NCBI GenBank assembly: GCA_030427925.1
Contig: JAUICJ010000018.1
Location: 1-58,218 of the forward strand
From: Bacteroidia bacterium
GTDB taxonomy: Bacteria > Bacteroidota > Bacteroidia > Flavobacteriales_D > Sanyastnellaceae
Direction of reading: 5' to 3'
Length of the DNA: 58,218 bases
The translations under genes were made by a program, and so were the position numbers. Below are positions 37,166 to 45,890 of this stretch, piece after piece. The notes beneath the pieces are model-generated. The model was given only the letters and a program-made list of their open reading frames with translations, did not search any database and had not been told where the DNA came from. How positions within the stretch are numbered: the first letter of the stretch is position 1; every line of letters begins with the position of its first letter.

Positions 37166-38976
37166 CACGAAATGAGCTGTTCAATTTCCACGAGCCACCG
37201 TTTCCACGAATCGCCCGCCACCCCTTCTGGTCGCGGCTGCTCCGGGAGGGGGATGGCCTCGATTTGCTGTGCGGCTTCGACTTTCGAGTTGAAGGAGGCG
37301 ATGATGGCGTTTGTTTTTTGGCATACCAACCACGCGTAAACGCCCTCGAGCAACTCCGTCGAGACCAAATCGCGCAACTCCACCACGCTGCCCGGCTGCT
37401 GGTAGCCCAAGCGCAAGCATTCCACCTTCGCGTCCGCCTTCAGCGCGTCCACCTGCTGCTTCATGTAGGCCAACGCGAGGAAGGTCGAAAACCACTCGTG
37501 GTGGCTCTGATTCGCCGAAACCGGCGACCACTCCCCCGTCACCGCATCCACGTTGCGCGGGGTCGAAATGGGGCGCACCAAGTCCGTCCGGCTGCCCGGA
37601 TCGCGGGTCAGCCAAGCTTGGAACATGTGGCTCAGGTTGTCGAACCGGCGCGAAGGCCGCAACTCCAGCCCGGTTTCGAGGAGGTACCCGGAAAATAACA
37701 GTTCGTCTTCGCGGTACACGTGGAACTGGCGATTCAACGTCAACGTGCGGTTCGATGCGCCCAGCGGAATCCCGGCCTTCAACGCTGAGTGGCTCACCCG
37801 CTCGCCGCTGGGCAACTCGAATTCGAGTGCCCCGTCGTGCTCAGCGGACTCGGGGGCAATCCGTGTCAACCGCATGGTCCGACGGATCCAATCCAATTGA
37901 ATTTCCGCGGCCAGTGCGTAGTTCGGCAGCGACTTCATGTCCTCGTCCTCTTGCTCGTCCGGATCCGTGCTGACTGCCGGATTGCGCGAAGTCAGTGCGG
38001 CGCTTTGTCGGATTTGGTCGGCCTCCGCCTCGCTCAACGTGAAGACCAATCCGGCTTCCACGTTGTTGCGCCCGTTCGTCGCCCAGCCGAGCGCGGAATC
38101 CGTGAAATTCCAGGAGCCGACCGCCAAACGGTTTGGACTGAGCCACAGCTTCGCGTGCGTCAGGGCGTGCTCGTTTTCGTTCGCCTGCCCTTGGTGAAAC
38201 TGGACGCGCTCCATCGCCAGCAACGCCTCGACCGACTCGCCATCGAGCCGGATTTTGCCTTCATTGCTGAGGTCCGGAACGAGGATGAGCTCCTTGATCC
38301 GCGCCATTCGTTCGCGGATTTTCTCCACCATGCCTTGGGAAAAGTAGGGGCTCCAGACCGCCATCCAGGCCAAATCCGAATTCCCCCAACCCATCGCATC
38401 CTCGAACGTCTCCTCCGCCCCGGTGTACCCCAGCCGCCACGTCGCCGTTCCCGTCAGCGGCGGCGACTTCGGCAGTTCCCCTCCATGGAATCCCCGGAAA
38501 AACGCCCTCAAATCCGCCACCTGCTCGGCGGTCTCCACGCGGGTCAACACAACGGACTCCCGGTTCCGCGCGTACCCCCCGTACGTCAGGTTCGCCGACC
38601 CCGCCATCACAAACCACTCCCCCGCCGCCGTCTCAAACCACGCCACCTTCGGATGGAACACCCCGTGCGCACAGTCGCCGGCCACGTCCCCGGGGTGCAC
38701 GGGGTGCGCGGAGAAGGTGGTTTGCTTGGGGCGGCCGGTTTGGTATGCCCCACGGAAATCGTGAAACACCCGCACGTCAACGGAATCCACTTCCAGCTGC
38801 TCGTTCAGGGGCTCCAAATCCTGCGACGCCGCCGGCAATTCCGCCACCAACAAAATCGGCAACACGTGCCGCTCAAAAAACGACACGTCGAACACGAACG
38901 TGGTGAACCACGCCCGCCGAATGCCATGCTCGGTCGCAAAAGCGCGCAACCGATTCAAGATGGAGAGCTCACTGCT
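37165..38976 (-). CDS. Phospholipase D-like nuclease, operon partner of the helicase
   Basis: 603 residues. The open frame extends further upstream, but ATG at 38976 overlaps the stop of the previous gene as ATGA, so this start is chosen. Two HKD half-sites are visible: HPK...GSANLT (about residues 105-127) and HAK...GSWNFT (about 272-290). Together they can form one PLD active site in a single chain. In such nucleases the two His attack and protonate the DNA phosphate. The C-terminal half has no recognised domain. PLD nucleases paired with SNF2-type helicases occur in several defence systems (for example DISARM-like and related loci). It overlaps both neighbours, so translation is coupled. 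Confidence 0.85.
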   Translation of the reverse strand, partial: SSELSILNRLRAFATEHGIRRAWFTTFVFDVSFFERHVLPILLVAELPAASQDLEPLNEQLEVDSVDVRVFHDFRGAYQTGRPKQTTFSAHPVHPGDVAGDCAHGVFHPKVAWFETAAGEWFVMAGSANLTYGGYARNRESVVLTRVETAEQVADLRAFFRGFHGGELPKSPPLTGTATWRLGYTGAEETFEDAMGWGNSDLAWMAVWSPYFSQGMVEKIRERMARIKELILVPDLSNEGKIRLDGESVEALLAMERVQFHQGQANENEHALTHAKLWLSPNRLAVGSWNFTDSALGWATNGRNNVEAGLVFTLSEAEADQIRQSAALTSRNPAVSTDPDEQEDEDMKSLPNYALAAEIQLDWIRRTMRLTRIAPESAEHDGALEFELPSGERVSHSALKAGIPLGASNRTLTLNRQFHVYREDELLFSGYLLETGLELRPSRRFDNLSHMFQAWLTRDPGSRTDLVRPISTPRNVDAVTGEWSPVSANQSHHEWFSTFLALAYMKQQVDALKADAKVECLRLGYQQPGSVVELRDLVSTELLEGVYAWLVCQKTNAIIASFNSKVEAAQQIEAIPLPEQPRPEGVAGDSWKRWLVEIEQLIS

Positions 38977-40274
38977 CATCGCAACACCCGCATCATCGAT
39001 TCGACGGAAGGCACGTAGTAACTCCGGCGCCACGGCAGGTCGCCCTCCTCGGCTTGAGCCGCCCCAGCGCGCATGTACTGCTGCTTGATGAGGCCGCCCG
39101 GCCCGATGCTCACCCACGTGATGCCCCCGCGTTCGTCCATCGTTTTTTGGTGGAATTGGACGAAGCCTTCGATCCAGTCTCGGTCGGTGCCGGGGGCGGT
39201 CAGCATGGCCCAAAGTTGCTCCAGCCGCGGGATGTGGATGCTCGTCCCCAGCCCCTGCTGGCTTGCGATGAACTTCCGCACGCGTTGTGCTGGGCCCGCG
39301 AGGTCTTCAACGGGTTTGCCGTTGGAGGCGAGCAGGTGATCGAAGAACCAGTCGACGTGGGCCAAAACCGGCTCCAGCCACAAAATGTCGCGCAGCTTCT
39401 GCTGCTCGCTCGGTTCCACCAGGCCCACGGCGCGCTGCAGCACGGCCTGCGGATCGATGGGCTGGCCGGCATCGAGCAGCCCACGCACCTGATGCGCGAT
39501 GCCGCCCGCCGCCCCGTCTTCCAGTCCGAGCTGCTTGCGCAACACGTGGCGCCACGCTTCGGGAACCGACGTGGTTTGGAAGGCCGCTTCCACGGCTTGC
39601 TCGTGTTCCTCGCGCAGGTCCGAGGGCAGGTCGGGGTATTGCTGCCCTTTGCGCGGGTCCGCCACCTCGAGCAGCGCCAGCACCGCGTCGCGGTAGCGTT
39701 TGAACGGGGTAGTGGTGGTGATGAGCTGCTCGATTTCACCCCAAACCGCTTCGTTTTCCGGACTTCGGGCAAACTGCACGTCAAAGAAGCCCATTTCGAT
39801 CATCGCCGCTTTGTACCGGCCTGTGTACCCCAATGCGAGTTGGCTTTTGAGCACGCCACGGTTCATCAACGGAATCAGCTCGTGCCCTTTTTGGGTCGCC
39901 AACACCCCTTTCAACTTTGACAACCCCAAGATGCCCAGCGAATCCACCGGCTTCCCCGTTTGTTCCAACTCGAGAAAGGCATGCGCCAGCAAATCCTCGG
40001 ACCAAATCAACAACCCCGCATAACCATCGAACCGCCCTTCCCACCCCTCATGACTCGGATGCGCCTCCAACCACGCGTGCACCGCCGAATGGTGCAACAC
40101 ATTGATCACAAGCGCCCGGGCATCCGTAGCCACTGAATTCAGTTTGCGATGAAAAATCCGCCGCGCATGCTCTTGCCAAATCACCAGCAACCCCATGGGA
40201 TCCACCGACCCCTCCTGGCTGACGCTCGGGTCGGGCGGCGAAAACAGGGCCTCGATGGAATCGAATGAAGTCAT
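38976..40274 (-). CDS. Unknown protein, first gene of the PLD-SNF2 operon
   Basis: 432 residues from ATG at 40274; it ends in an ATGA overlap with the PLD gene. No catalytic motif, signal peptide or membrane helix is seen. It is mostly helical. Features that may help in identification: DSLGILGLSKLKGVLATQKG (about residues 110-129) and LALGYTGRYKAAMIEMGFFD (about 146-165), which look like a DNA-binding helical region. The C-terminus contains WVSIGPGGLIKQQYMRAG. Its place at the head of the operon suggests a specificity or sensor subunit for the helicase-nuclease pair; this is inference. Not matched to a family I can name. Confidence 0.75.
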   Translation of the reverse strand: MTSFDSIEALFSPPDPSVSQEGSVDPMGLLVIWQEHARRIFHRKLNSVATDARALVINVLHHSAVHAWLEAHPSHEGWEGRFDGYAGLLIWSEDLLAHAFLELEQTGKPVDSLGILGLSKLKGVLATQKGHELIPLMNRGVLKSQLALGYTGRYKAAMIEMGFFDVQFARSPENEAVWGEIEQLITTTTPFKRYRDAVLALLEVADPRKGQQYPDLPSDLREEHEQAVEAAFQTTSVPEAWRHVLRKQLGLEDGAAGGIAHQVRGLLDAGQPIDPQAVLQRAVGLVEPSEQQKLRDILWLEPVLAHVDWFFDHLLASNGKPVEDLAGPAQRVRKFIASQQGLGTSIHIPRLEQLWAMLTAPGTDRDWIEGFVQFHQKTMDERGGITWVSIGPGGLIKQQYMRAGAAQAEEGDLPWRRSYYVPSVESMMRVLR

Positions 40275-40743
40275 GGTCTCGAATCGCTTTACTGCTTGAA
40301 ATTGAAGTTCTCGAATTTAATTCTTCGAACAGACTTCACTGCCTGGACTACTACCCAAAATCAGGTTAGATTGCGGCACTCAAATGAGGGACATGTAGGG
40401 CATCCTCAGAAATTCACGCAACGCCACAGCTCGAAAATCGTCTGCCTCGCGTCCAAGCTAAGTCCCCTCGGTTCACCAAAACGCTCACCTACAAGCCCTA
40501 ATTACGTATCGCAGATTGCTTTACAGAGCAGCAATCCGACCACCTGACGCACGGCCTAAAGTGCTCTTGCAATTCCAACAGATTGGGATTTTGAAATGAA
40601 ACTCGAATGCCAGCAAACAGATTACATCTAAAACAACCGCAAAAGTCAACTTCCCTGAAAGCCAATTCAAGAATACTTGCGCCGACATTAGGGCGCAATC
40701 AAAAAGTCACTGGGCGAACGAGATGCGCATCCCACATAATCAA
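40275..40743. other. Intergenic region with a possible IS256-like end remnant
   Basis: 469 bp between the operon start (minus) and the stop of the PD-(D/E)XK gene (minus). It holds the operon promoter; no clear motif pair was found. At 40583-40635 the sequence (block ttttgaaatgaaactcgaatg) resembles the IS256-type end at 52970-53020 and the copy near 32360. A GCGCC/GGCGC hairpin near 40680 has no T-run and is not called a terminator. Confidence 0.4.
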
Positions 40744-41967
40744 CTACTCCTCAATCATTTCAGCTATTTCCATCTCATGGTGCAACACTTGTTCAATCAT
40801 CTTAATCATGCTTCCTACCAGCTCGTTGATTGTTGGAAAAACTTCATCCTCCACTCCAATCTCACTAACCCACTTGTAGAGATACAAGAAAGTATGAGTG
40901 TTGTTCTTGTTGGCATATTTGCAGAAGTTCCTGTCGCCTCCCCCTGGCGCAATTCGAAATTTTCCGGGCTCGTCGGAACTGTAGCCATCGCCAAGCGCAC
41001 TTTCAAGGTCTCCGTTCCAAAACCACAACTTCTCCTTAACCAGATTGCGAGCGAGGTTAATCGAGGTCTCGTAACTTCCGGACTCCACAAACTGTTTCAG
41101 GCGATTGCCTTGAAGCTGAACACCGATCTTCACTGCCTTACCCTTGGGAATCAGCAGCTTTATAGAGTTCAATCCCTGTGTTCTTGTGAATCCCGCTTCT
41201 ACTGAAACATCCGGTTGCGTTGCTCTCAGGTTTGTTGAAATTAATGCAGCTATCTTCTCATGATAAACTTTTGCTACAAGGTCATGTAATTTAACCGATG
41301 TCAATTGTTTATAATCGTTTTTTGCGTACAAGTTGTAACGCTGCATTCCGAAGTCATAACCATTTTGACGAAGACCAAAATGTTCGCAAATGTCCAATAA
41401 TTGATGGATAAATTTTTTGTACTCAATGATTACCACCTCTTCTATTCCGCCGTTATCGAATTGCATCGCCTCCAAATCGCTCAAGAAATTCATCAAATGA
41501 TGTTCATACGACTTGACATGCCAATCCAGCGCTTCAACCTCCACATCAGCATGTTGAATTAGCCTCAAAACGATCTTCTCTTTTACACCTTTTGACTTTA
41601 AAGAATCGTCGTATTTCTCAAGCTGATCCTTCGACACTAAACTCTTCACCTTGTTTTCGATGACGATAAACTCGGTACGGGATTCATTGAGTCTGAATTC
41701 GATCACGAGATCCATATTCCAACGCTCTCTGTGCACTTCAAACTCCTGAGGCACCGACAAGTCGATTCCGCCGTGATTGATTTCAAAGCTCTTGAAGAAA
41801 GCCTTGATGACCTCCATTTCTCCTCCCTTCGATTTCAACCCCAACAACCAACCTATGATGTTGCTATGAAAAAGCTCTTTTGATGCTAGAGACGCTCGAT
41901 ACATGAAGTTCTTATCCAAATCTCCCAGGATTTCCTTCAATACGGTAGGTGATTCGTGGTTCGCCAT
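40744..41967 (-). CDS. PD-(D/E)XK nuclease family protein (PDDEXK_4-like)
   Basis: 407 residues. The N-terminal half matches the pattern of PF14281-type proteins: ELFHSNIIGWLLGL (about 32-45), NMDLVIEF with the metal-binding Asp (about 83-90), and FIVIENKVKSLVSKDQLEKY with the E-x-K (about 100-120). The second half is alpha/beta and has no named domain. Such proteins are found singly in defence islands and beside restriction systems; activity on phage DNA is expected but not shown. The gene is distinctly AT-richer than the operon on its left, suggesting separate acquisition. It lies 218 bp downstream of mcrC on the same strand. Confidence 0.8.
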   Translation of the reverse strand: MANHESPTVLKEILGDLDKNFMYRASLASKELFHSNIIGWLLGLKSKGGEMEVIKAFFKSFEINHGGIDLSVPQEFEVHRERWNMDLVIEFRLNESRTEFIVIENKVKSLVSKDQLEKYDDSLKSKGVKEKIVLRLIQHADVEVEALDWHVKSYEHHLMNFLSDLEAMQFDNGGIEEVVIIEYKKFIHQLLDICEHFGLRQNGYDFGMQRYNLYAKNDYKQLTSVKLHDLVAKVYHEKIAALISTNLRATQPDVSVEAGFTRTQGLNSIKLLIPKGKAVKIGVQLQGNRLKQFVESGSYETSINLARNLVKEKLWFWNGDLESALGDGYSSDEPGKFRIAPGGGDRNFCKYANKNNTHTFLYLYKWVSEIGVEDEVFPTINELVGSMIKMIEQVLHHEMEIAEMIEE

Positions 41968-42185
41968 TTTTTTTCAGTTGTCAAGAGCTAAAATAGAAGA
42001 ATAAAAACGAATCCGGAAGCAATCTTAGATTCTTCCCAGAAAGAAAATCCCTCTGATATTGGTTGGGACTTAAAGAAGCTTTGTTCGCGAGAACAATCAA
42101 GAAATTGTCAAGTCTTGCACCGCAAGAGATCAGCAACGAAACCTGTTTCAAGGGCACCAGACTTGGTTCAACCAATGGAATGCCA

Positions 42186-43457
42186 TCAGCTCAACCTAAG
42201 CAAGAGTTTAAAAATCGACTTTCCGATTTCCAAGTTCAGATTCCCATCATCGGCCAGCACGCTCAACAATGCCAGTTTGCACGAATGAAGGGGAACAGGC
42301 TTGCCATCAAGTCCAGTTTCGACCTGCGACCAGTAATGCCCCAAGAACTCCTTGTTCCCAGACGTGGTTGGGTACAAGAGCATGCTGAGATTGGTAGACC
42401 AGTACTCGTTGTAAACGAACATCTGCTTGAGGTCGTCATCGCTGGGCCGCGGATGACGCGTGTCGAGGACTTTCCATTTCGTGTCGATGACGAAGGTGGT
42501 CGAGGAATCGCCAGTCTTTCTCGTGACGACCAAGTCAGGGCGCACGGTGTTCGACTCCCAAAACGGTTTGCTCTGCTGCGGAAGAACTTCGAACTCAGGC
42601 GGGGCGGACCGCACGAGCATGCGGTAGATGTATTCTTCCCAGAGCGCGTTCATGTCGAACAGAAGGGCGAGCATTTGGTCCTGGCCTGACTGGATGCTCG
42701 GGGAATAGTGGAGCAGCAGCATTCGGGCGATGCTGAGGGCGCGCTGGTAGCGGCTGACTCCGCGGTCGTCGCTCAGGCGGTCGAAATGGTGGGCTTCGAT
42801 GCGCTCCTGGGTGTGGAAGGGGAAGGCGTCGATGAGCTGGGCGGTCCGCTGGCTCAGCGTGGGGCTGCGGGTGAAGTCGGCCACGGCGTGCAGGCCCTCG
42901 AGAAGGATTTGGTTGATCGGGTTGACGGGGTCGTAGACCTGGTGTTGGGTGAAGAACCGCTCTTGGTGAATGAGGTTGCGCTGGAGGTGTTGGCCGAACA
43001 GGATTTGACCTTTGAGGCTCGTGGCATTCCCCGCCTTCCGCCGGTATTTCTTGACCAAACCCTGTCTCAGCAACTGCTCCGCCTCGTCCAAATACAGCTC
43101 GAAGTACAACTCCAAAACCGAATGGTGCCGCCTTCGCAAATTCGCCTCCGAAATCGCATTCACATTGACCTTCCTGCAAATCCGCAGCATGTCCAACAAC
43201 ACACCGTGCCACTGGTCCAAATCGCCGGGCTCGCGATCCGATTTCGGCAACACCTCGATGGTCAGGTCACCGATCTGGATGACGCCGACGTAGCTCGTGA
43301 ACTTGACGCCGTCCCGAATGCCCGTGAAGTACTTGTTGTCGTTCCGATCATTGAAATCGTACAACCGCGCCAACTCCGACCGCTCCAGCTTCTGCCCTTG
43401 GGCATCCTCGTAGAGCGTCAACTTATCGTGTTCGAAAACGCGGAACTGGCGGGCCAT
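42186..43457 (-). CDS. mcrC: McrC-like nuclease subunit of a McrBC restriction system
   Basis: 423 residues, starting 3 bp after the mcrB stop. The N-terminal DUF2357/McrC-type region includes YVGVIQIGDLTIEVLPK and LLDMLRICRKV. The C-terminal PD-(D/E)XK site is seen as VRPDLVV (about residue 305) and FVIDTKWK (about 322-328). McrC binds the McrB ring and cuts DNA that carries modified cytosines. Length and order match McrBC. It is translated from the same message as mcrB. Confidence 0.93.
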   Translation of the reverse strand: MARQFRVFEHDKLTLYEDAQGQKLERSELARLYDFNDRNDNKYFTGIRDGVKFTSYVGVIQIGDLTIEVLPKSDREPGDLDQWHGVLLDMLRICRKVNVNAISEANLRRRHHSVLELYFELYLDEAEQLLRQGLVKKYRRKAGNATSLKGQILFGQHLQRNLIHQERFFTQHQVYDPVNPINQILLEGLHAVADFTRSPTLSQRTAQLIDAFPFHTQERIEAHHFDRLSDDRGVSRYQRALSIARMLLLHYSPSIQSGQDQMLALLFDMNALWEEYIYRMLVRSAPPEFEVLPQQSKPFWESNTVRPDLVVTRKTGDSSTTFVIDTKWKVLDTRHPRPSDDDLKQMFVYNEYWSTNLSMLLYPTTSGNKEFLGHYWSQVETGLDGKPVPLHSCKLALLSVLADDGNLNLEIGKSIFKLLLRLS

Positions 43458-43460
43458 GCC

Positions 43461-45755
43461 TCAAGCGAGGATTTGCTCGAAGTCCCAGGTGTCCGGGCTC
43501 GTGAGTCGATACACCTTGCGCTCCTGCAGCTCATTGACCAGCACGTGGTCGTAGTCGTGCCCCTTCGCAAACTTCACCTCTTTGTCGTTCACAACCTCCA
43601 CGAAAGACGGGCCTAAAATCAAACTCAGTTTGCCGAGGTCGGCGAAGAAGTACTCTTGAAGGAGCGGGATGATTTTGTCCAGAAATGAGCGCCTCAAATC
43701 CTCGAGCGTTTTCACATCCATCAGGTAGGAATGGCCGATGAGGCAATCTTTATCGCGCAGCAGCTCGATGCGCCCGTTGATGGACTTCAACAACGCAGGC
43801 AAGTTCACTTTCACACGCTCTTCTTCAAGTATGCCGTTGTCTTCCGCGAGTTTACCGTGCGCCGCAATCACATCCGGATCAGGCGCCATTTCCGTGAATG
43901 CAAACCGACGACGCAACGCCGAATCCAGCGCTTCCACACTGCGGTCTGCTGTGTTCATGGTCCCGATGATGTACACATTTTTCGGCACCGAGAACTTCGT
44001 CTTCGAGTAGGGTAAAACGACTTCCAACGACTCCTCTGCCCCCGCTCGTTTATTCGGCTCGATCAACGTGATGAGCTCGCCAAAAATGGCAGAAACATTG
44101 CCGCGATTGATCTCATCAATGATGAGGACGTAGTTCTTTCCTTCGTTGGCCGCTGCCAACCTGCACATCTTTTTGAAAATGCCTTCTTCGACGTCGTACT
44201 TCAAATACGAGTCTCCCTCTTTCGGCCTTGATGGCTTGATTCCTTCGATGAAGTCCTCGTAACTCATGCTTTGGTGAAAGGTGGTGAAGCCGATTTGGCC
44301 CTCTTCGTGCTCGCCTTCCGAGATGAGCAACTCATTGAACCGCTCGCGGATTGCATGTCGGTGGTCTTGGTTTTCGGCGAAAAAATCCGAATCAACAATT
44401 TTCACCGCTTCATTGATGGTGTTGAATGTTTTCCCCGTACCTGGAGGGCCAAAAAAGATTTGGTTGAGTTCACTCGTCACCACACTTTCGACGGGTTGGT
44501 TGAGGAAGTGAATGAACTGATCAATTGCAGCTGAATAGAAGTACTTCTTACCGTAAGAAGCCGCTTCTGGATGATGGTATTTCTCCGTCCGCTGATTGGC
44601 TTTCAAATCGTCGTAGAGTGATTTGAGCTGCGCCTGGTTTTGGCCATATACCTTAACGCCAAAATGCAACTCAAGCAGCTCGATTGCCCGCACATAAGAT
44701 GAAGCGGTTGATGTCCTTACGCCTCGCTCCTCCAGCAGCCAAGACCGAAAGGATTCTTTCATTTCTGATACCAAATCTTCATTCAGCTCCGATTCCAAGT
44801 TTAAGTACGTTCCCACAGCATAAATGAAATCCTGAACAAGCAAGTTAGAATCGTCGTCCAGGGCCAAATCTTCGGGAATTCGGGCCCGATTAGCCTCCAT
44901 GAGTTGTGTGTTCGCAACCAGAACTCCCTTCAGCGCCTCACACATGGACATGAAATCAAACACCACCTCGTAAGAGCCCTTCTTCGCCGAACCGTACTTC
45001 GGCCAAAACTCAGTGAGCTCACAAAACGTGTTGAACATACCATTCTTGTACAAGAAGTAATTTTTCGGGTAACGCATGGTCAAATACGCCATCATCGCCC
45101 GGTCAGATTGGTAGTGACTTATTGGATCACCCGGCCGGTATTCTCCCAAGTACCACTTGCCGAATTCTTCAAAATTCAGCAAGCGCCGCTCCAGTTCGAT
45201 CGCCTCATCAAACAACTCCCGCAATGCCCGCGAAGTTCGTTCTGGATTCGCCTTTGCCATTTCCAATAGCATCTTCAACGGCAGAAAATGCTGTCCCGAC
45301 AGGAGGTTAGCCGACTTAGAAAAAGCCTCTCCGATTACATCGAGCACATTTGAAGCATCGAGTTCATCTGTCCAATGACTTTGAAACCACTTCACCGCCT
45401 CCCATTTGTACAGCTCGTTGTACGATGGGTCAATCCCACCATCTGAAATCAACTTGATGTAGCGATTTACCCACTTCTCCAGGTGATCTGGATTTGCTCT
45501 GGGAATCAATCGGAAACCAAGCCGATCAAATGCCTTGAAACAGTCGGTTTTACGAGCACATCTGAAGTTATCTAACAGAGGTTCCCCGGTAGCTCGTTGA
45601 TTCGCGTAGGCCATCACCGGCTTCGGCGGATAAAGCTCTCCATCCACCTCAACGTCAAATCCCGTTGATTCACCAAACCCATCGGGTAGGCCTCGAGCTT
45701 GAAAGTCGAGCGCTGCCTCTCTCACATGAGCCTCTGTAACCTTTTTAAACTTCAT
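43461..45755 (-). CDS. mcrB: McrB-like AAA+ GTPase of a McrBC restriction system
   Basis: 764 residues from ATG at 45755 (an in-frame TTG precedes it directly). Residues about 1-85 (YPPKPVMAYANQRATGEPL and CFKAFDRLGFRLIPR) resemble the N-terminal head found in ScoMcrA-type restriction proteins. Residues about 310-420 resemble a phage-integrase SAM/core-binding module (SFRSWLLEERGVRTSTASSY) and could contact DNA. The AAA+ motor has Walker A GPPGTGKT (about 436), Walker B LIIDEINRGN (about 545) and the McrB signature MNTADRS (about 600). McrB binds modified DNA, hydrolyses GTP and drives McrC. The modified base recognised cannot be read from the sequence. Confidence 0.93.
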   Translation of the reverse strand: MKFKKVTEAHVREAALDFQARGLPDGFGESTGFDVEVDGELYPPKPVMAYANQRATGEPLLDNFRCARKTDCFKAFDRLGFRLIPRANPDHLEKWVNRYIKLISDGGIDPSYNELYKWEAVKWFQSHWTDELDASNVLDVIGEAFSKSANLLSGQHFLPLKMLLEMAKANPERTSRALRELFDEAIELERRLLNFEEFGKWYLGEYRPGDPISHYQSDRAMMAYLTMRYPKNYFLYKNGMFNTFCELTEFWPKYGSAKKGSYEVVFDFMSMCEALKGVLVANTQLMEANRARIPEDLALDDDSNLLVQDFIYAVGTYLNLESELNEDLVSEMKESFRSWLLEERGVRTSTASSYVRAIELLELHFGVKVYGQNQAQLKSLYDDLKANQRTEKYHHPEAASYGKKYFYSAAIDQFIHFLNQPVESVVTSELNQIFFGPPGTGKTFNTINEAVKIVDSDFFAENQDHRHAIRERFNELLISEGEHEEGQIGFTTFHQSMSYEDFIEGIKPSRPKEGDSYLKYDVEEGIFKKMCRLAAANEGKNYVLIIDEINRGNVSAIFGELITLIEPNKRAGAEESLEVVLPYSKTKFSVPKNVYIIGTMNTADRSVEALDSALRRRFAFTEMAPDPDVIAAHGKLAEDNGILEEERVKVNLPALLKSINGRIELLRDKDCLIGHSYLMDVKTLEDLRRSFLDKIIPLLQEYFFADLGKLSLILGPSFVEVVNDKEVKFAKGHDYDHVLVNELQERKVYRLTSPDTWDFEQILA

Positions 45756-45890
45756 CAATCAAGCATTCGTAAACGAGAAATTGAAAGCTGAAAGTACGTA
45801 ATTCTGATTCCCGTGTTGGGCAAAGATGTTCTTAAGAGGCGCGTACGAACTATAGCAAGGACAAATTGAATCGATTGTCGACTACAATCC

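Noticed and set aside
37165-39213. Longer form of the PLD gene starting at 39213
   Set aside because: The extra 79 residues are Arg/Gly/His-rich and lie inside the previous gene; the ATGA overlap at 38976 is the natural start.
40679-40698. GCGCC/GGCGC hairpin as terminator of the PD-(D/E)XK gene
   Set aside because: No T-run follows on the relevant strand.
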